Shown piece after piece: positions 1 to 6,741 of a stretch of 10,087 nucleotides of DNA. Source of the DNA: Dictyocoela muelleri (Eukaryota > Microsporidia). The translations under genes were made by a program, and so were the position numbers. The stretch covers positions 1 through 10,087 of the forward strand of contig SDVU01000852.1 of assembly GCA_016256075.1 (NCBI GenBank). Direction: 5' to 3'. Position 1 is the stretch's first letter; each line of letters starts with the position of its first letter. Below the pieces are notes generated by a model that saw only the letters and a list, made by a program, of their open reading frames with translations, was not told the origin of the DNA and did not search any database.

Positions 1-106
1 TATAAATTATATTTTATATTGTAAAAATTAAATTTTTAAATTTTTTTATTGTATAAATTAAAAAATATTATTTTAATAAATATTTATATTGTATAAATTA
101 AATTTA
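1..106. repeat. AT-rich degenerate direct repeats
   Basis: This stretch is almost pure A and T. It holds three imperfect copies of a block like TTGTATAAATTAAA, near 17-30, 48-62 and 89-103. The spacing is about 35-40 bp, so this is a weak direct repeat rather than a clean satellite. No coding potential is visible on either strand. It could be flanking sequence or a tail of an adjacent mobile element. Confidence 0.35.
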
Positions 107-183
107 TTTGCTGATAGCTCAGTGGTAACTAAATTATGTTTTACTAAATTTCTAAAGTTCGATTCCCGGTGTGAACTTTTTTT
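107..183 (+). other. tRNA-like fragment (RNA polymerase III box pair)
   Basis: The sequence shows an A-box-like TAGCTCAGTGG (115-125) and a B-box-like GTTCGATTC (157-165), 42 bp apart, close to tRNA spacing. A run of seven T follows at 177-183 and could end a Pol III transcript. It does not fold as a working tRNA: the 5' side of the T stem (TAAAG) does not pair with the 3' side (CCCGG), and no clear anticodon stem is present. It resembles the tRNA-like head of the SINE copies at 1926 and 3052, including the A box followed by a GGT-AAC stretch. The most likely reading is a tRNA-derived SINE head or a decayed tRNA gene. Confidence 0.5.
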
Positions 184-390
184 AATTTTTTTGACAGGTC
201 GCGTTGTATGCATAGGTCGCGCGCTACGCGCGCGACATAATATGTTTATTTTTTTATTTTTTTTAATTTTATGACACCTACCTTGGAGACAAAAATTTCA
301 CAGATTCTTCACCAGCGCCATAAAACGTATAGCGTTGCGACAGAAAATCCGTTTTCTGCCGCAAAATAACAAACCCTAATTACTTAATAA
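184..390. other. GC-richer island with hairpins, function unknown
   Basis: Against a nearly all-AT background this segment carries CG-rich sequence. Positions 216-236 form a 9-bp hairpin (GTCGCGCGC pairing with GCGCGCGAC around a TAC loop). A second hairpin near 335-361 pairs CAGAAAA with TTTTCTG and extends outward with GCG/CGC after one mismatch. A short open stretch on the minus strand (about 280-360) has mixed amino-acid composition but no start codon and no recognised family. It lies between two tRNA-like fragments and may be the body of one SINE-like element. I cannot assign a function. Confidence 0.35.
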
Positions 391-446
391 TTGTAGCGCG
401 AGACCGTGTAGGAGACACGACCGGGTTCGATTCCACTCATTACGTA
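391..446 (+). other. second tRNA-like fragment (B box)
   Basis: A near-consensus B box GGTTCGATTCC is present at 424-434, preceded by CCG as in a normal T arm. The stretch TAGCGCGAGACC (394-405) is a poor A box and only about 30 bp from the B box, too close for a tRNA. A small hairpin CGTGT/ACACG lies between them. The 10-mer GTAGGAGACA (408-417) also occurs near the 3' end of the SINE copy at 2600-3052 (minus strand), so part of this may be SINE body rather than a tRNA. It is not a functional tRNA gene. Confidence 0.35.
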
Positions 447-541
447 TTTTTAATTTATTTCTCTTAGTATATATATATAAAAAAAATATATCATCAATAA
501 TAAATATATCAATATATATATATTTAATATATTAATAATTT
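447..541. repeat. AT microsatellite-like tract
   Basis: Runs of TATATATA and AATATAT alternate here with no coding signal. The position, directly after tRNA-like sequence with GC-richer body, would suit the TA-rich tail seen on the SINE copies elsewhere in the window, but no target-site duplication is visible. Confidence 0.4.
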
Positions 542-820
542 GGTTCTAACCCGGCTTTCAGACCCCCCTAAAAAATAGAAAATCGCCATTCACAAGAGGA
601 GAGGTAATGATTCTTATATGAAATAAGCTCAATTCATCGTGATAAAAACAAATATGAAATTATTTTTTTAAACTATCATATATTCGTTCATAACTCATAA
701 TAATTACATTTTCATTTTATCTCGACGAATTGAGCTTATTTCAAATAAGAATCGTTGATTCTCCTCTTGTGAATGGCGATTTTTTATTTTTTAGGGGGGT
801 CTGAAACCCGGGTGAGAACC
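542..820. mobile_element. MITE, foldback type, GGTTCT ends
   Basis: This 279-bp element has long terminal inverted repeats. The left arm (542 to about 636) begins GGTTCTAACCCGG and continues through a run of six C. The right arm (about 728-820) ends with the complement, CCGGGTGAGAACC. The arms include AATCGCCATTCACAAGAGGAG and a TTATTTCAAATAAG-like block near their inner ends. The centre is AT-rich and has no open frame, so the element is non-autonomous. Its termini and inner block resemble the MITE at 6434-6741, so both belong to one family group. No target-site duplication is clear, and the superfamily cannot be fixed; GGTTCTC-AACC ends recall some hAT elements, but the flanks show no 8-bp duplication. 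Confidence 0.8.
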
Positions 821-825
821 GTATT

Positions 826-1312
826 TTTTACTTGTATTTTTTAACATTATTTTTAACCCGTATTTTTAACCCTTATTTTTACCCCTAATTTTTTACTCAC
901 ATTTATTTACAATTATTTTTAGCCCTCATTTTACAACCCTTATATTTAACACAAAATTTTTTAACCCTAATTTTGAAGCCCTAATTTTTTAGTCCTAATT
1001 TTTAGTCATAATTTTTAGTCATAATTTCTTAATCCACATTTTGCCCCTATTTTGCCCCTTTATTCCCCCTCCTTTTAGCTTCATTTTTTAACGCTTATTT
1101 TTTAACGTTTTTTTTTAAAAAAAACGATTATTTTTTTAACACTCATTTTTTTACTTGCATTTTTAATCTTTATTTTTTAATCCTTATTTTTAAACCCTCA
1201 TTTTTTAACCTAAATTATCAACCCATATTTTTTAACCCTATTTTCCTCTCATTTTTTAATCATTTTTTAACAACCCTTATTATTCTTTTTTTTACCTCTC
1301 ATTTTTTTATAA
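826..1312 (+). repeat. degenerate minisatellite A, TTAACCC-ATTTTT type
   Basis: Some thirty imperfect units of roughly 14-16 bp read like TTAACCCTTATTTTT on the plus strand, with drift between units. No protein frame survives in either direction. The unit is telomere-flavoured (TTAACCC) but never forms exact telomeric tandem copies. The same unit appears on the opposite strand from about 1320 onward and again at 3436-3568 and 4687-4900. Confidence 0.7.
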
Positions 1313-1319
1313 ACATTGG

Positions 1320-1513
1320 TTAAAAATAAATTTAAAAATGAGGGTTAAAAAAGAGGGGTACCTTAAATGAGTGTTAAAAATTGAGGGCTAAAAAATAATG
1401 GTTAAATATGAAGGGCTAAAAAATAAAAGAGAAAAATATTTATAAAATAAGTGTAAAAAAATACGGGTCAAAAAATAAGGTCAAAAAACAGGGGTTATAA
1501 ATAGGGGTTATAA
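1320..1513 (-). repeat. minisatellite A, inverted block
   Basis: These units are the complement of the preceding array, for example AAAAATGAGGGTTA and AAATAGGGGTTATA. The orientation switches at about 1315 within a short AT-rich spacer. The two arrays face each other as a large imperfect inverted repeat. There is no coding content. Confidence 0.65.
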
Positions 1514-1544
1514 ATAATTTATTGTTTCGAATTTTTATGTATAA

Positions 1545-1677
1545 TCTATAACTCCAGCAAAATGTGTCTATAAGTCTGTAAAATTTTGTCTATAAGTCTA
1601 AAAGAAACAGTCTTTAACTTTGAAATAAATGGGTATATAACTTTGAAGAATCGGGTCTATAACTTTGAAAAACCCTG
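1545..1677 (+). repeat. minisatellite B, 22-bp period
   Basis: Six tandem units of 22-23 bp begin with TCTATAAGTCTG or TCTATAACTTTG and end with a G-rich triplet. The first three units differ in order (CTCCAGCAAAATGTG, then GTCTGTAAAATTTTG, then GTCTAAAAGAAAC). The same order of variants is seen in the array at 4921-5096, so the two arrays descend from one ancestral array. Confidence 0.7.
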
Positions 1678-1850
1678 TATTGCAACGGGGAATATAATAA
1701 TGAAAAGAGTGGAATATAATATTACAACGAGAGGAATATTTATTTCAACAAGGGAATTATAATAATGCAACAAGGGGAATAAAATAATACAACGAGAAGA
1801 ATATAATAATGCAACGTGAAGAATATAATAATGAAACGGAGTATATTATC
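1678..1850 (+). repeat. minisatellite C, 22-bp period
   Basis: About seven units resemble GCAACGAGAAGAATATAATAAT, with a period near 22 bp. The clearest lie between 1760 and 1845. The array follows minisatellite B directly. A weaker version of the same array type follows the second B array at 5210-5360. No gene is visible here. Confidence 0.65.
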
Positions 1851-1925
1851 AATCATCTTTTTTAAATAAAAATCAAATATATTTATTTTCATCATGCAAT
1901 ATTTATTTTCGTATTGTTTTTTCTT

Positions 1926-2380
1926 GGGGTCAGATAGATCTGTGGTTAACATTCTTGAATTTAAATTTAACTAATGTGGAACAAATTTATTCTGAGTTCA
2001 CTCTTTAATAATAACGAGGGAATTACATTAAGCGCTCAAAAACTATAAAAATATAGTTTAATATACTGCTGTTCCTATGTGGTATAGCCGATTATGACTT
2101 GTCTAATATGACAATGAAGCAGAAAGGACTCTCTTAGGTGCGGAGATGAGCGGGGCGACGCATCTCGGCAAAAATTAGTGGAAAAAAAATCATGTTGCTA
2201 CAAATAACCTGTATCCTGCTGAGTCATTGATAAAACATAGATCGCTTATACAGCTGCGCTTCTGGGTAGCTTATGAAGCGACGTATTATTTGAACACCGG
2301 AAAAAATAGGTCTAAAGAATAAGGTTTGAGACAACTCTCCGGTTTGGCAGCTATGGATGTTGTCAACATGTAATATATAT
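1926..2380 (+). mobile_element. tRNA-derived SINE-like retroposon, copy 1
   Basis: This element of about 455 bp starts with a decayed tRNA-like head (A-box-like TAGATCTGTGG at 1935-1945, B box no longer recognisable). It continues through a unique body and ends in a TA tail (2371-2380). It is flanked by a perfect direct repeat, ATTGTTTTTTCTT, at 1913-1925 and 2381-2393, which is a target-site duplication of the size made by LINE machinery. The body is homologous to the reverse complement of 2600-3052 and of 9331-9735; shared blocks include GACTCTCTTAGGTG, TTCTGGGTAGCTTATGA and GGCAGCTATGGATGTTGTCA. There is no protein frame. The calls rest on the repeat structure alone; no matching LINE is in the window. 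Confidence 0.8.
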
Positions 2381-2393
2381 ATTGTTTTTTCTT

Positions 2394-2587
2394 AAAATAT
2401 TTATTTTTTAAACCATTTTGTTTTCATTGTTATATTCATATTTCAAAGATTTTTAAAACAGATTTTTTTAATATTTTATTATTATTTTTTAATAAAATTT
2501 TTTACCAGATACTTTTAATTTTTTTTTGAAATGGTTTTGTATTAGATTGTAAATTCTCTTTAATTAATTTTTTTGATAAATATCAAA
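2394..2587. other. AT-rich spacer between the two SINE copies
   Basis: This spacer is T-rich on the plus strand and contains no open frame, box motif or repeat that I can support. It would form the loop if the flanking inverted SINE copies paired. Confidence 0.5.
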
Positions 2588-2599
2588 TGTAAAGAAATG

Positions 2600-3052
2600 A
2601 TATATACCACATGTTGACAACATCCATAGCTGCCAACCTGGAGAGTTGTCTCCTACCGTGGTCTGTGACCTTTGGTTCTTGGTTACAAATAATACGTCAC
2701 ATCATAAGCTACCCAGAAGTACAGCTGTATACGCGATTTTCGTTTTATCAATGACTCGGCGGGATACAGGTAATTAGTAGCTTTTCATGATTTTTTTAAC
2801 TAATTTTTGCTGATATGCGTCGCCCTACTCATCGTCACACCTAAGAGAGTCCCTTCTGCTTTACTGTCATATTAGACCAAGTCTTAATCAGCTATTTCAC
2901 ATTAAACAGCTGTATATAAAACCATATTTCTATAGTTTTTGTCCGCTTAATGTCATCTCCTCATTTTTTATTAAAGAGTGACGTCTGAAGGATTCGAACC
3001 ATGATACTTAAATTTTACATTCAAGAGTGTTAACCACTGAGCTATCTGAACT
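2600..3052 (-). mobile_element. tRNA-derived SINE-like retroposon, copy 2
   Basis: On the minus strand the element begins near 3052 with a well-preserved tRNA-like head: A box TAGCTCAGTGG (complement of 3034-3044) and B box GGTTCGAATCC (complement of 2990-3000), 44 bp apart. The tRNA cloverleaf is not convincing: the acceptor strands do not pair and no anticodon loop can be named. The body matches copy 1 and copy 3, and the 3' end is a short TA tail (2600-2609). Flanking TGTAAAGAAATGA (2588-2600) and TGTAAAAAATTGA (3052-3064) match at 11 of 13 positions, a likely target-site duplication. It is the copy with the best internal Pol III promoter. Confidence 0.8.
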
Positions 3053-3099
3053 GTAAAAAATTGAATTTTATTAAATAATTCTTTAAGGGATAATAAAGC

Positions 3100-3165
3100 T
3101 AATGATATGGATTAAAAAATAATGGCTAAAAAACGAAGTTTTAAAATATGGGTTTAAAATATGTG
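3100..3165 (-). repeat. minisatellite A, short block
   Basis: A few units such as AAAAAATAATGGCTA and AAAATATGGGTTT are of the same type and orientation as the array at 1320-1513. The block is short and degenerate. Confidence 0.45.
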
Positions 3166-3435
3166 TTAATGTCAGCACCGAGGGTGCTTTTATCGGCCAA
3201 TAAATTAATGTATAAAGATTCCGTTGAATGTTTTTTATTTAAACTATTGTTTTTGATCCGACTCCAAGATTGCATGAATATGCATTTCAGTTTCATTTAT
3301 ATTTTTGAAAAACAATCAAAATCTGTTAAACTTATGAAACCTGTAAAAATCTAAAAATCGAATTGATCCCAAAATTATCTAGAAATCACATACAGGTAAA
3401 CTCATCATTGTTGTGGTGACCTCTTCACCACATAT
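3166..3435. other. unique segment bounded by hairpins, possible gene remnant
   Basis: This non-repetitive segment is less AT-biased than its surroundings and lies between minisatellite blocks. A perfect hairpin AGCACC-GAG-GGTGCT sits at 3174-3188 and another, GTGGTGA-CCTCT-TCACCAC, at 3413-3431. On the minus strand two short open stretches have protein-like composition: one contains ADKSTLGADIN (near 3170-3200) and the other NINETEMHIHAILESDQ (near 3255-3305). They are in different frames and neither has a plausible start. A plus-strand open stretch (3148-3354) has no supporting signal. It may be a decayed gene of unknown family, or chance. Confidence 0.25.
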
Positions 3436-3568
3436 GGATTGAAAATAAAGGCTGAAAAATAATGGTTGACAAATAGAAATAAAAAATAAGGGATAAAAAA
3501 AAGGCACAAAAATAAATGTTAAAAAATAAATGTTTTAGGTAAATGTTAGAAGTAAGGGTTAAAAATAA
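3436..3568 (-). repeat. minisatellite A, left part of an interrupted array
   Basis: Units such as AAAAATAATGGTTGAC and AGTAAGGGTTAAAAATA run up to the left end of the Merlin element and resume directly after its right end at 4687. The transposon therefore appears to have landed inside one array. Confidence 0.55.
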
Positions 3569-4686
3569 GTGGATGTCTATTTGGTTTCGTTTTTATATTT
3601 GTAGCTGTTTTTAAAAAATTTTAAACCTCCACCCTTAAATGGCTAGAATTTCAGAAAAAAAAATTTCGACTGAAAATACACATTATTCAGTTTCAGAAAT
3701 TATGAGCTTGAAGAGCCCAGACCGTTTTCTAGCGAAGAATTTGTGAATAAAGAATCATAAAATATCTTTTTATTTCGCATGGGGCTTATATGAAACCCGG
3801 CAAAATGCGAACTATGCAATAACGAAAATATGGGTTACGTTAGGCGTAAAAAAGGTATAGATGGCCTTTTTGGTCATGTTATACACCTTTTATAAAATAA
3901 CGTTGTCTAAGAAATGGTAGTTTCTTTGAAAGTTGTCGCTTGGATATGCAATTGATTTTTAAAATAATCTATAAATATAAAAATGATGTTTTTATACACA
4001 AATTGCTTATGATCTGGAGATAAATAGAACTACCGTCTGAAATTTTACAGACAGATTAAGATAACTAATCTGTGATTTTGTTGTTGCACGAAACCAAAAA
4101 ATAGGAGGATTTGATGAAAATGGAGAGAATAAAATTTATAAATTGACGGAAGCTTTTTCTTTAAACGTAAATATAACCGAGAACCAGTCGTTTAGGGTCA
4201 ATGGTACGTATTTAGTGTAGAAAGAGTAACAGATTTGGCTTTAAAAGTTTCTGTTTTTGATAGAAGTGCTCAAACAATGGATAAAATTATATATCAGAAT
4301 GTTCTATACGGCACTATTGTTATAACAGATGAATGGAAAGATTACGAAAAAGCTTTAAGAGATATGCCTAAATATGAACATAATGCCGCAAGTCATTCTT
4401 TAAACTTTGTAATTCCTCATGACCTAATTATACATACACAAACAATCGAAGGGTTTTGGTCGCTTGCAAAAAGATATCTAAGGGGTAAAAATGGTATATC
4501 ACAGGATCAACATGATGACTTTCTGATTCAGTTTATTTGGGAACACACATTACCTGTCGTTAAAAGATTTAACAACCTTTTGACTTTACTTAGAATAAAA
4601 AGTTAATTCTTTATTTATAAGTTTTATTTTTATTTTTTTTTTCTAAACAGCTCCAAATATCAAAAATAGCACCAAATGACATCCAC
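3569..4686 (+). mobile_element. Merlin-type (IS1595/IS1016-like) DNA transposon, decayed
   Basis: This 1118-bp element is bounded by terminal inverted repeats of about 45-50 bp. The left end starts GTGGATGTCTATTTGG (3569), and the right end read inward starts GTGGATGTCATTTGG (complement from 4686). Both ends then share a TATTTG-AGCTGTTT block. Between them lies a decayed transposase with the DDE pattern of the IS1595/ISXO2-like family, read left to right. The size and the single gene fit Merlin elements. Merlin normally leaves an 8-9 bp target duplication; the flanks (AAAAATAA and CAAAAAAG) share only an A run, so none is claimed. It sits within minisatellite A. Confidence 0.85.
3780..4606 (+). 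pseudogene. Merlin transposase (IS1595-like, DDE), degraded
   Basis: The C-terminal 123 codons (4235-4606) are open and carry the family signature: ITDEWKDY with the second catalytic Asp (codon 4328-4330), then HTQTIEGFWSLAKRYLRG with the catalytic Glu (4448-4450). The same frame continues upstream with IDGSFFFKRKYNRE (from 4142), matching the family IDES-F-RKYNRG motif and keeping the first Asp (4145-4147), although the usual Glu after it is Gly. A stop at 4193-4195 separates the two. Further upstream, CELCNN (3806-3823) looks like the N-terminal zinc-knuckle start and is in the same frame, while YDLEINRTTV (near 4008-4037), part of the helical N-domain, is in another frame, so there are at least two frameshifts. 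The codon at 4235 is TTG inside the domain and is not a real start. The element cannot make its own transposase. Confidence 0.85.
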
Positions 4687-4900
4687 CAAAAAAGAAAGGG
4701 AAAAATATGAAAAAATATGGGATAAAAATATAGACTAAAAAAATATGGGCTGAAAAATAGGGGTTAAAAATATGGGTTAAAAATATGGGGTTAAAAATAT
4801 GGGTTTAAAAATATGGTTTAAAAATAGGTATTAAAAATATGAGTTAAAAATATGAGTTAAAAAAATAATTGTTAAAAATAGGGGTTAAGAATAATTAATC
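4687..4900 (-). repeat. minisatellite A, right part of the interrupted array
   Basis: Clean units of about 14 bp, such as AAAAATATGGGTTA and AAAAATATGAGTTA, repeat some fifteen times. This is the most regular A array in the window and continues the block that ends at 3568 on the other side of the Merlin element. Confidence 0.7.
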
Positions 4901-4920
4901 AATACAATTTTCGAGGATAA

Positions 4921-5096
4921 GCTATAACTCTGGCAAAATATGTCTAAAATTCTGTAAAAATGTGTCAATAAGTCTGAAAGAAATTGGTCTATAACTTTGA
5001 CAGAAATATGTCTATAACTTTGATGGAAATGGCTCTATAATTTTGAAACAAATGGTTTTATAACATTGTAAAAATCGACCTATAACTTTGAACCCT
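4921..5096 (+). repeat. minisatellite B, second copy, 22-bp period
   Basis: Eight units of 22-24 bp start with TCTATAACTTTG or a close variant. Units 1-3 (CTCTGGCAAAATATG, TTCTGTAAAAATGTG, GTCTGAAAGAAATTGG) match units 1-3 of the array at 1545-1677 in the same order. The leader before unit 1 also aligns with 1501-1544. This is a segmental copy, not an independent expansion. Confidence 0.7.
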
Positions 5097-5365
5097 CTAT
5101 AAAACACACTTTTGAAGTCTAGTATAAGAGCGTGGTGCATAAAATTAAATATATGCATTAATTATTCAGGTGTTTTTATTTTTATTATTCCGCATATTTA
5201 ATTAAAAGTATTAAGTGGAAGAATAAAATAGTTCAAAAAATCATTAAAAAATTAAAGCGGTGTAAGAATAAAATATAAAATCGCCTTAAAAAACGCTATT
5301 ATTAAATTTAATCTAAATTTCCTTTTTAATTTGTTAATGGAAGAATAAAATGCAACATTTATTAT
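5097..5365. repeat. AT-rich stretch with remnants of minisatellite C
   Basis: Three scattered copies of a GGAAGAATAAAAT-like block (near 5216, 5263 and 5338) resemble the minisatellite C unit at 1678-1850, and the last one ends in TGCAAC as there. Otherwise the region is AT-rich with no gene that I can support. Confidence 0.4.
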
Positions 5366-5415
5366 AGTGACGTTTGGTTGATCGAACCATAACACTTAAA
5401 TTTAGTATATAGAAG
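5366..5415 (-). mobile_element. SINE fragment, tRNA-like head only
   Basis: AGTGACGTTTGGTTGATCGAACC followed by AACACTTAAATTTAG aligns with the head of SINE copy 2 at 2977-3016 (AGTGACGTCTGAAGG, then TTCGAACC and GATACTTAAATTT). Only the T-arm side survives; no body is present on the expected side. It is a truncated or heavily decayed copy. Confidence 0.5.
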
Positions 5416-5518
5416 TTTAGAAATTGAATATTAAGATCTCTCAAAAAGATTAATTCATTAAAACAAATTAAAATATATGGATGTAGTTAATAATTATGAG
5501 CAATATAAGGTAATTAAA

Positions 5519-5656
5519 GGTCGAAAAAAATAGACTAAAATTACATCCTACTTTTTTTTAGATTATAGAATTTTTTTATTAATTGAATAAAACTTAAAGT
5601 GTGATAAAAAAATATCCAATCTTCAGATGGTAAAAATTTTAGAAACTTTAATAAAT
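5519..5656. repeat. direct repeat copy 1 (intact, no MITE)
   Basis: This 138-bp block recurs at 6361-6433 plus 6742-6833. The right 90 bp are nearly identical (AATTGAATAAAACTTAAAG, CCAATCTTCAGATGGTAAAA and AGAAACTTTAATAAA are shared). The left part (GGTCGA, AGACT, AAATTAC, GATTATAGA) is more diverged. It gives the arrangement before the MITE inserted in the other copy. In copy 2 this block is the 3' flank of the 797-codon gene. Confidence 0.75.
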
Positions 5657-5994
5657 GGCATGGAAAAGAAACGCCTTTTGTTATAATAAATCATAAAAAA
5701 ATTACATTCGAATATATTTTTTTATTAAATATAAATATTTTATATATGAATTAGTTATAATCAATTCTAGATTTTCATTAATTCTTAATTCTGAACAAGT
5801 CATCGGTGTAAAAATAGTTATTTTATTTATGCGCCTTTATTATCATATTGTATAAAAACATGATCAAAATATAGTATAAATTTATTTATATTTCAAGTTT
5901 TTTTTGTAATTTATTTTTTCTGATATCATAAATTTCCATATATGGTAATTTATTATTTTATAAAATGCTAATTTTACATTGATTTCCTTCTATT
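5657..5994. other. no gene recognised
   Basis: Highly AT-rich sequence with short open stretches only. One on the minus strand (MEIYDIRKNKLQKKLEI, near 5890-5945) has no supporting context. It lies downstream of the gene fossil and may once have belonged to its 3' region. Confidence 0.4.
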
Positions 5995-6350
5995 TCATTT
6001 ATTCTTCATTTTTAGATGTTTTTTTTGTCGTTTCTTCATTCTAGCTAATCTTTCTGTTTCATGCTCATGATAATATAATCTGTCTTTTAAAATTAAATTT
6101 ATATTTAAATTAATGGTTACTCTTCTCTACATTCCCTATTATTACATCACCAATAATCAACTTTTCTCTTTTTAAATCAAAATTATAGATGTAATTAAAT
6201 TGATAATTTTCTTGTTTACATATTTATTTAATTTTATAATTTGATTTTTTTCCATTTAGGATATATATTTTCTTATAAACACGAAAAATCTATTTAAAAT
6301 AAATAAACTGTTTATGCTTTTTATTTAACCTTATTTTTCAAGATTTAATA
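5995..6350 (-). pseudogene. fossil of an unidentified protein gene
   Basis: Two overlapping minus-strand open stretches have clear protein-like composition in a region otherwise too AT-rich for it. One contains FDLKREKLIIGDVIIGNV (complement of about 6128-6181), and the other, nearer the 3' end, contains HETERLARMKKRQKKH and ends at a stop codon at 5995-5997. Weaker, Lys-, Tyr- and Ile-rich sequence continues upstream to about 6350. The reading is interrupted at least three times and no start is visible, so the gene looks dead. The C-terminal basic helix suggests RNA or nucleic-acid binding, but that is inference; I do not recognise the family. It is on the same strand as the intact gene upstream, and no similarity to that protein is apparent. 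Confidence 0.5.
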
Positions 6351-6360
6351 ATTTTAAAAA

Positions 6361-6433
6361 AGGTCGAGAAAATTAGACTGAAATTACTCCCTGCTTTTTA
6401 TTTGTTGATTATAGATTTTTTTATGAAATTATA
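6361..6433. repeat. direct repeat copy 2, left part
   Basis: This is the left half of the block seen intact at 5519-5656, from AGGTCGAGAAAATTAGACTG to the GATTATAGA motif. It is cut by the MITE that starts at 6434 and resumes at 6742. Confidence 0.7.
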
Positions 6434-6741
6434 GGTTCTCCAACGGGTTACGCACCCCCCCTATTTTTGAATAAATCGTCATCCGTAAGAGAAAATTACA
6501 TGGTTCTTATTTGAAATAACCGTAAAATCACGAGTTATTTTTATTTATAACAATAATTATTTTTCACCGTCTAAATATGGAAATTTTTGAAAACCTCCAT
6601 ATTTAGACGGTGAAAAAATATTATTGTCATAAATAAAGATAACTCATGATTTTACGCTTATTTCAAATAAGAACCATTTAATTTTCTCTTACGGATGACG
6701 ATTTATTCAAAAATAGGGGGTGCGTAACCCGTTGGAGAACC
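6434..6741. mobile_element. MITE, nearly perfect palindrome, GGTTCTCC ends
   Basis: This 308-bp element consists of two arms of about 145 bp around a short loop near 6581-6597. The left arm starts GGTTCTCCAACGGGTTACGC followed by a run of C; the right arm ends with the complement. The arms match almost base for base through CATCCGTAAGAGAAAATTA and TTTCACCGTCTAAATATGG. It codes for nothing. The CTTATTTCAAATAAG block and the GGTTCT ends are shared with the MITE at 542-820. It sits inside direct repeat copy 2, about 130 bp downstream of the stop codon of the 797-codon gene. The high arm identity suggests a fairly young insertion or ongoing arm homogenisation. Confidence 0.85.

Noticed and set aside
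216-236. Bacterial-style intrinsic terminator at the GC-rich hairpin
   Set aside because: No T run follows directly and everything else in the window is eukaryotic.
89-274. Small plus-strand open frame of 61 codons
   Set aside because: It runs through the tRNA-like fragment and a T-rich tract, giving Phe and Leu runs, with no start signal.
826-1312. True telomere repeats
   Set aside because: TTAACCC occurs only within longer irregular units and never as exact tandem copies, and the array is internal.
1545-1850. CRISPR-like array
   Set aside because: The units are contiguous, degenerate and lack unique spacers, and the context is eukaryotic.
1740-1952. Minus-strand open frame of 70 codons with hydrophobic sequence
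   Set aside because: It crosses minisatellite C and the start of a SINE. The hydrophobic residues follow from AT-rich codons.
1926-3052. A single foldback transposon
   Set aside because: Each arm has a separate head, tail and flanking duplication, which fits two SINE insertions better.
2975-3052. A functional tRNA gene
   Set aside because: The A and B boxes are good, but the acceptor strands do not pair, no standard anticodon loop forms, and it is joined to a repeated body.
3148-3354. Plus-strand open frame of 68 codons
   Set aside because: It starts inside a minisatellite block, has no upstream signal, and the opposite strand is at least as protein-like.
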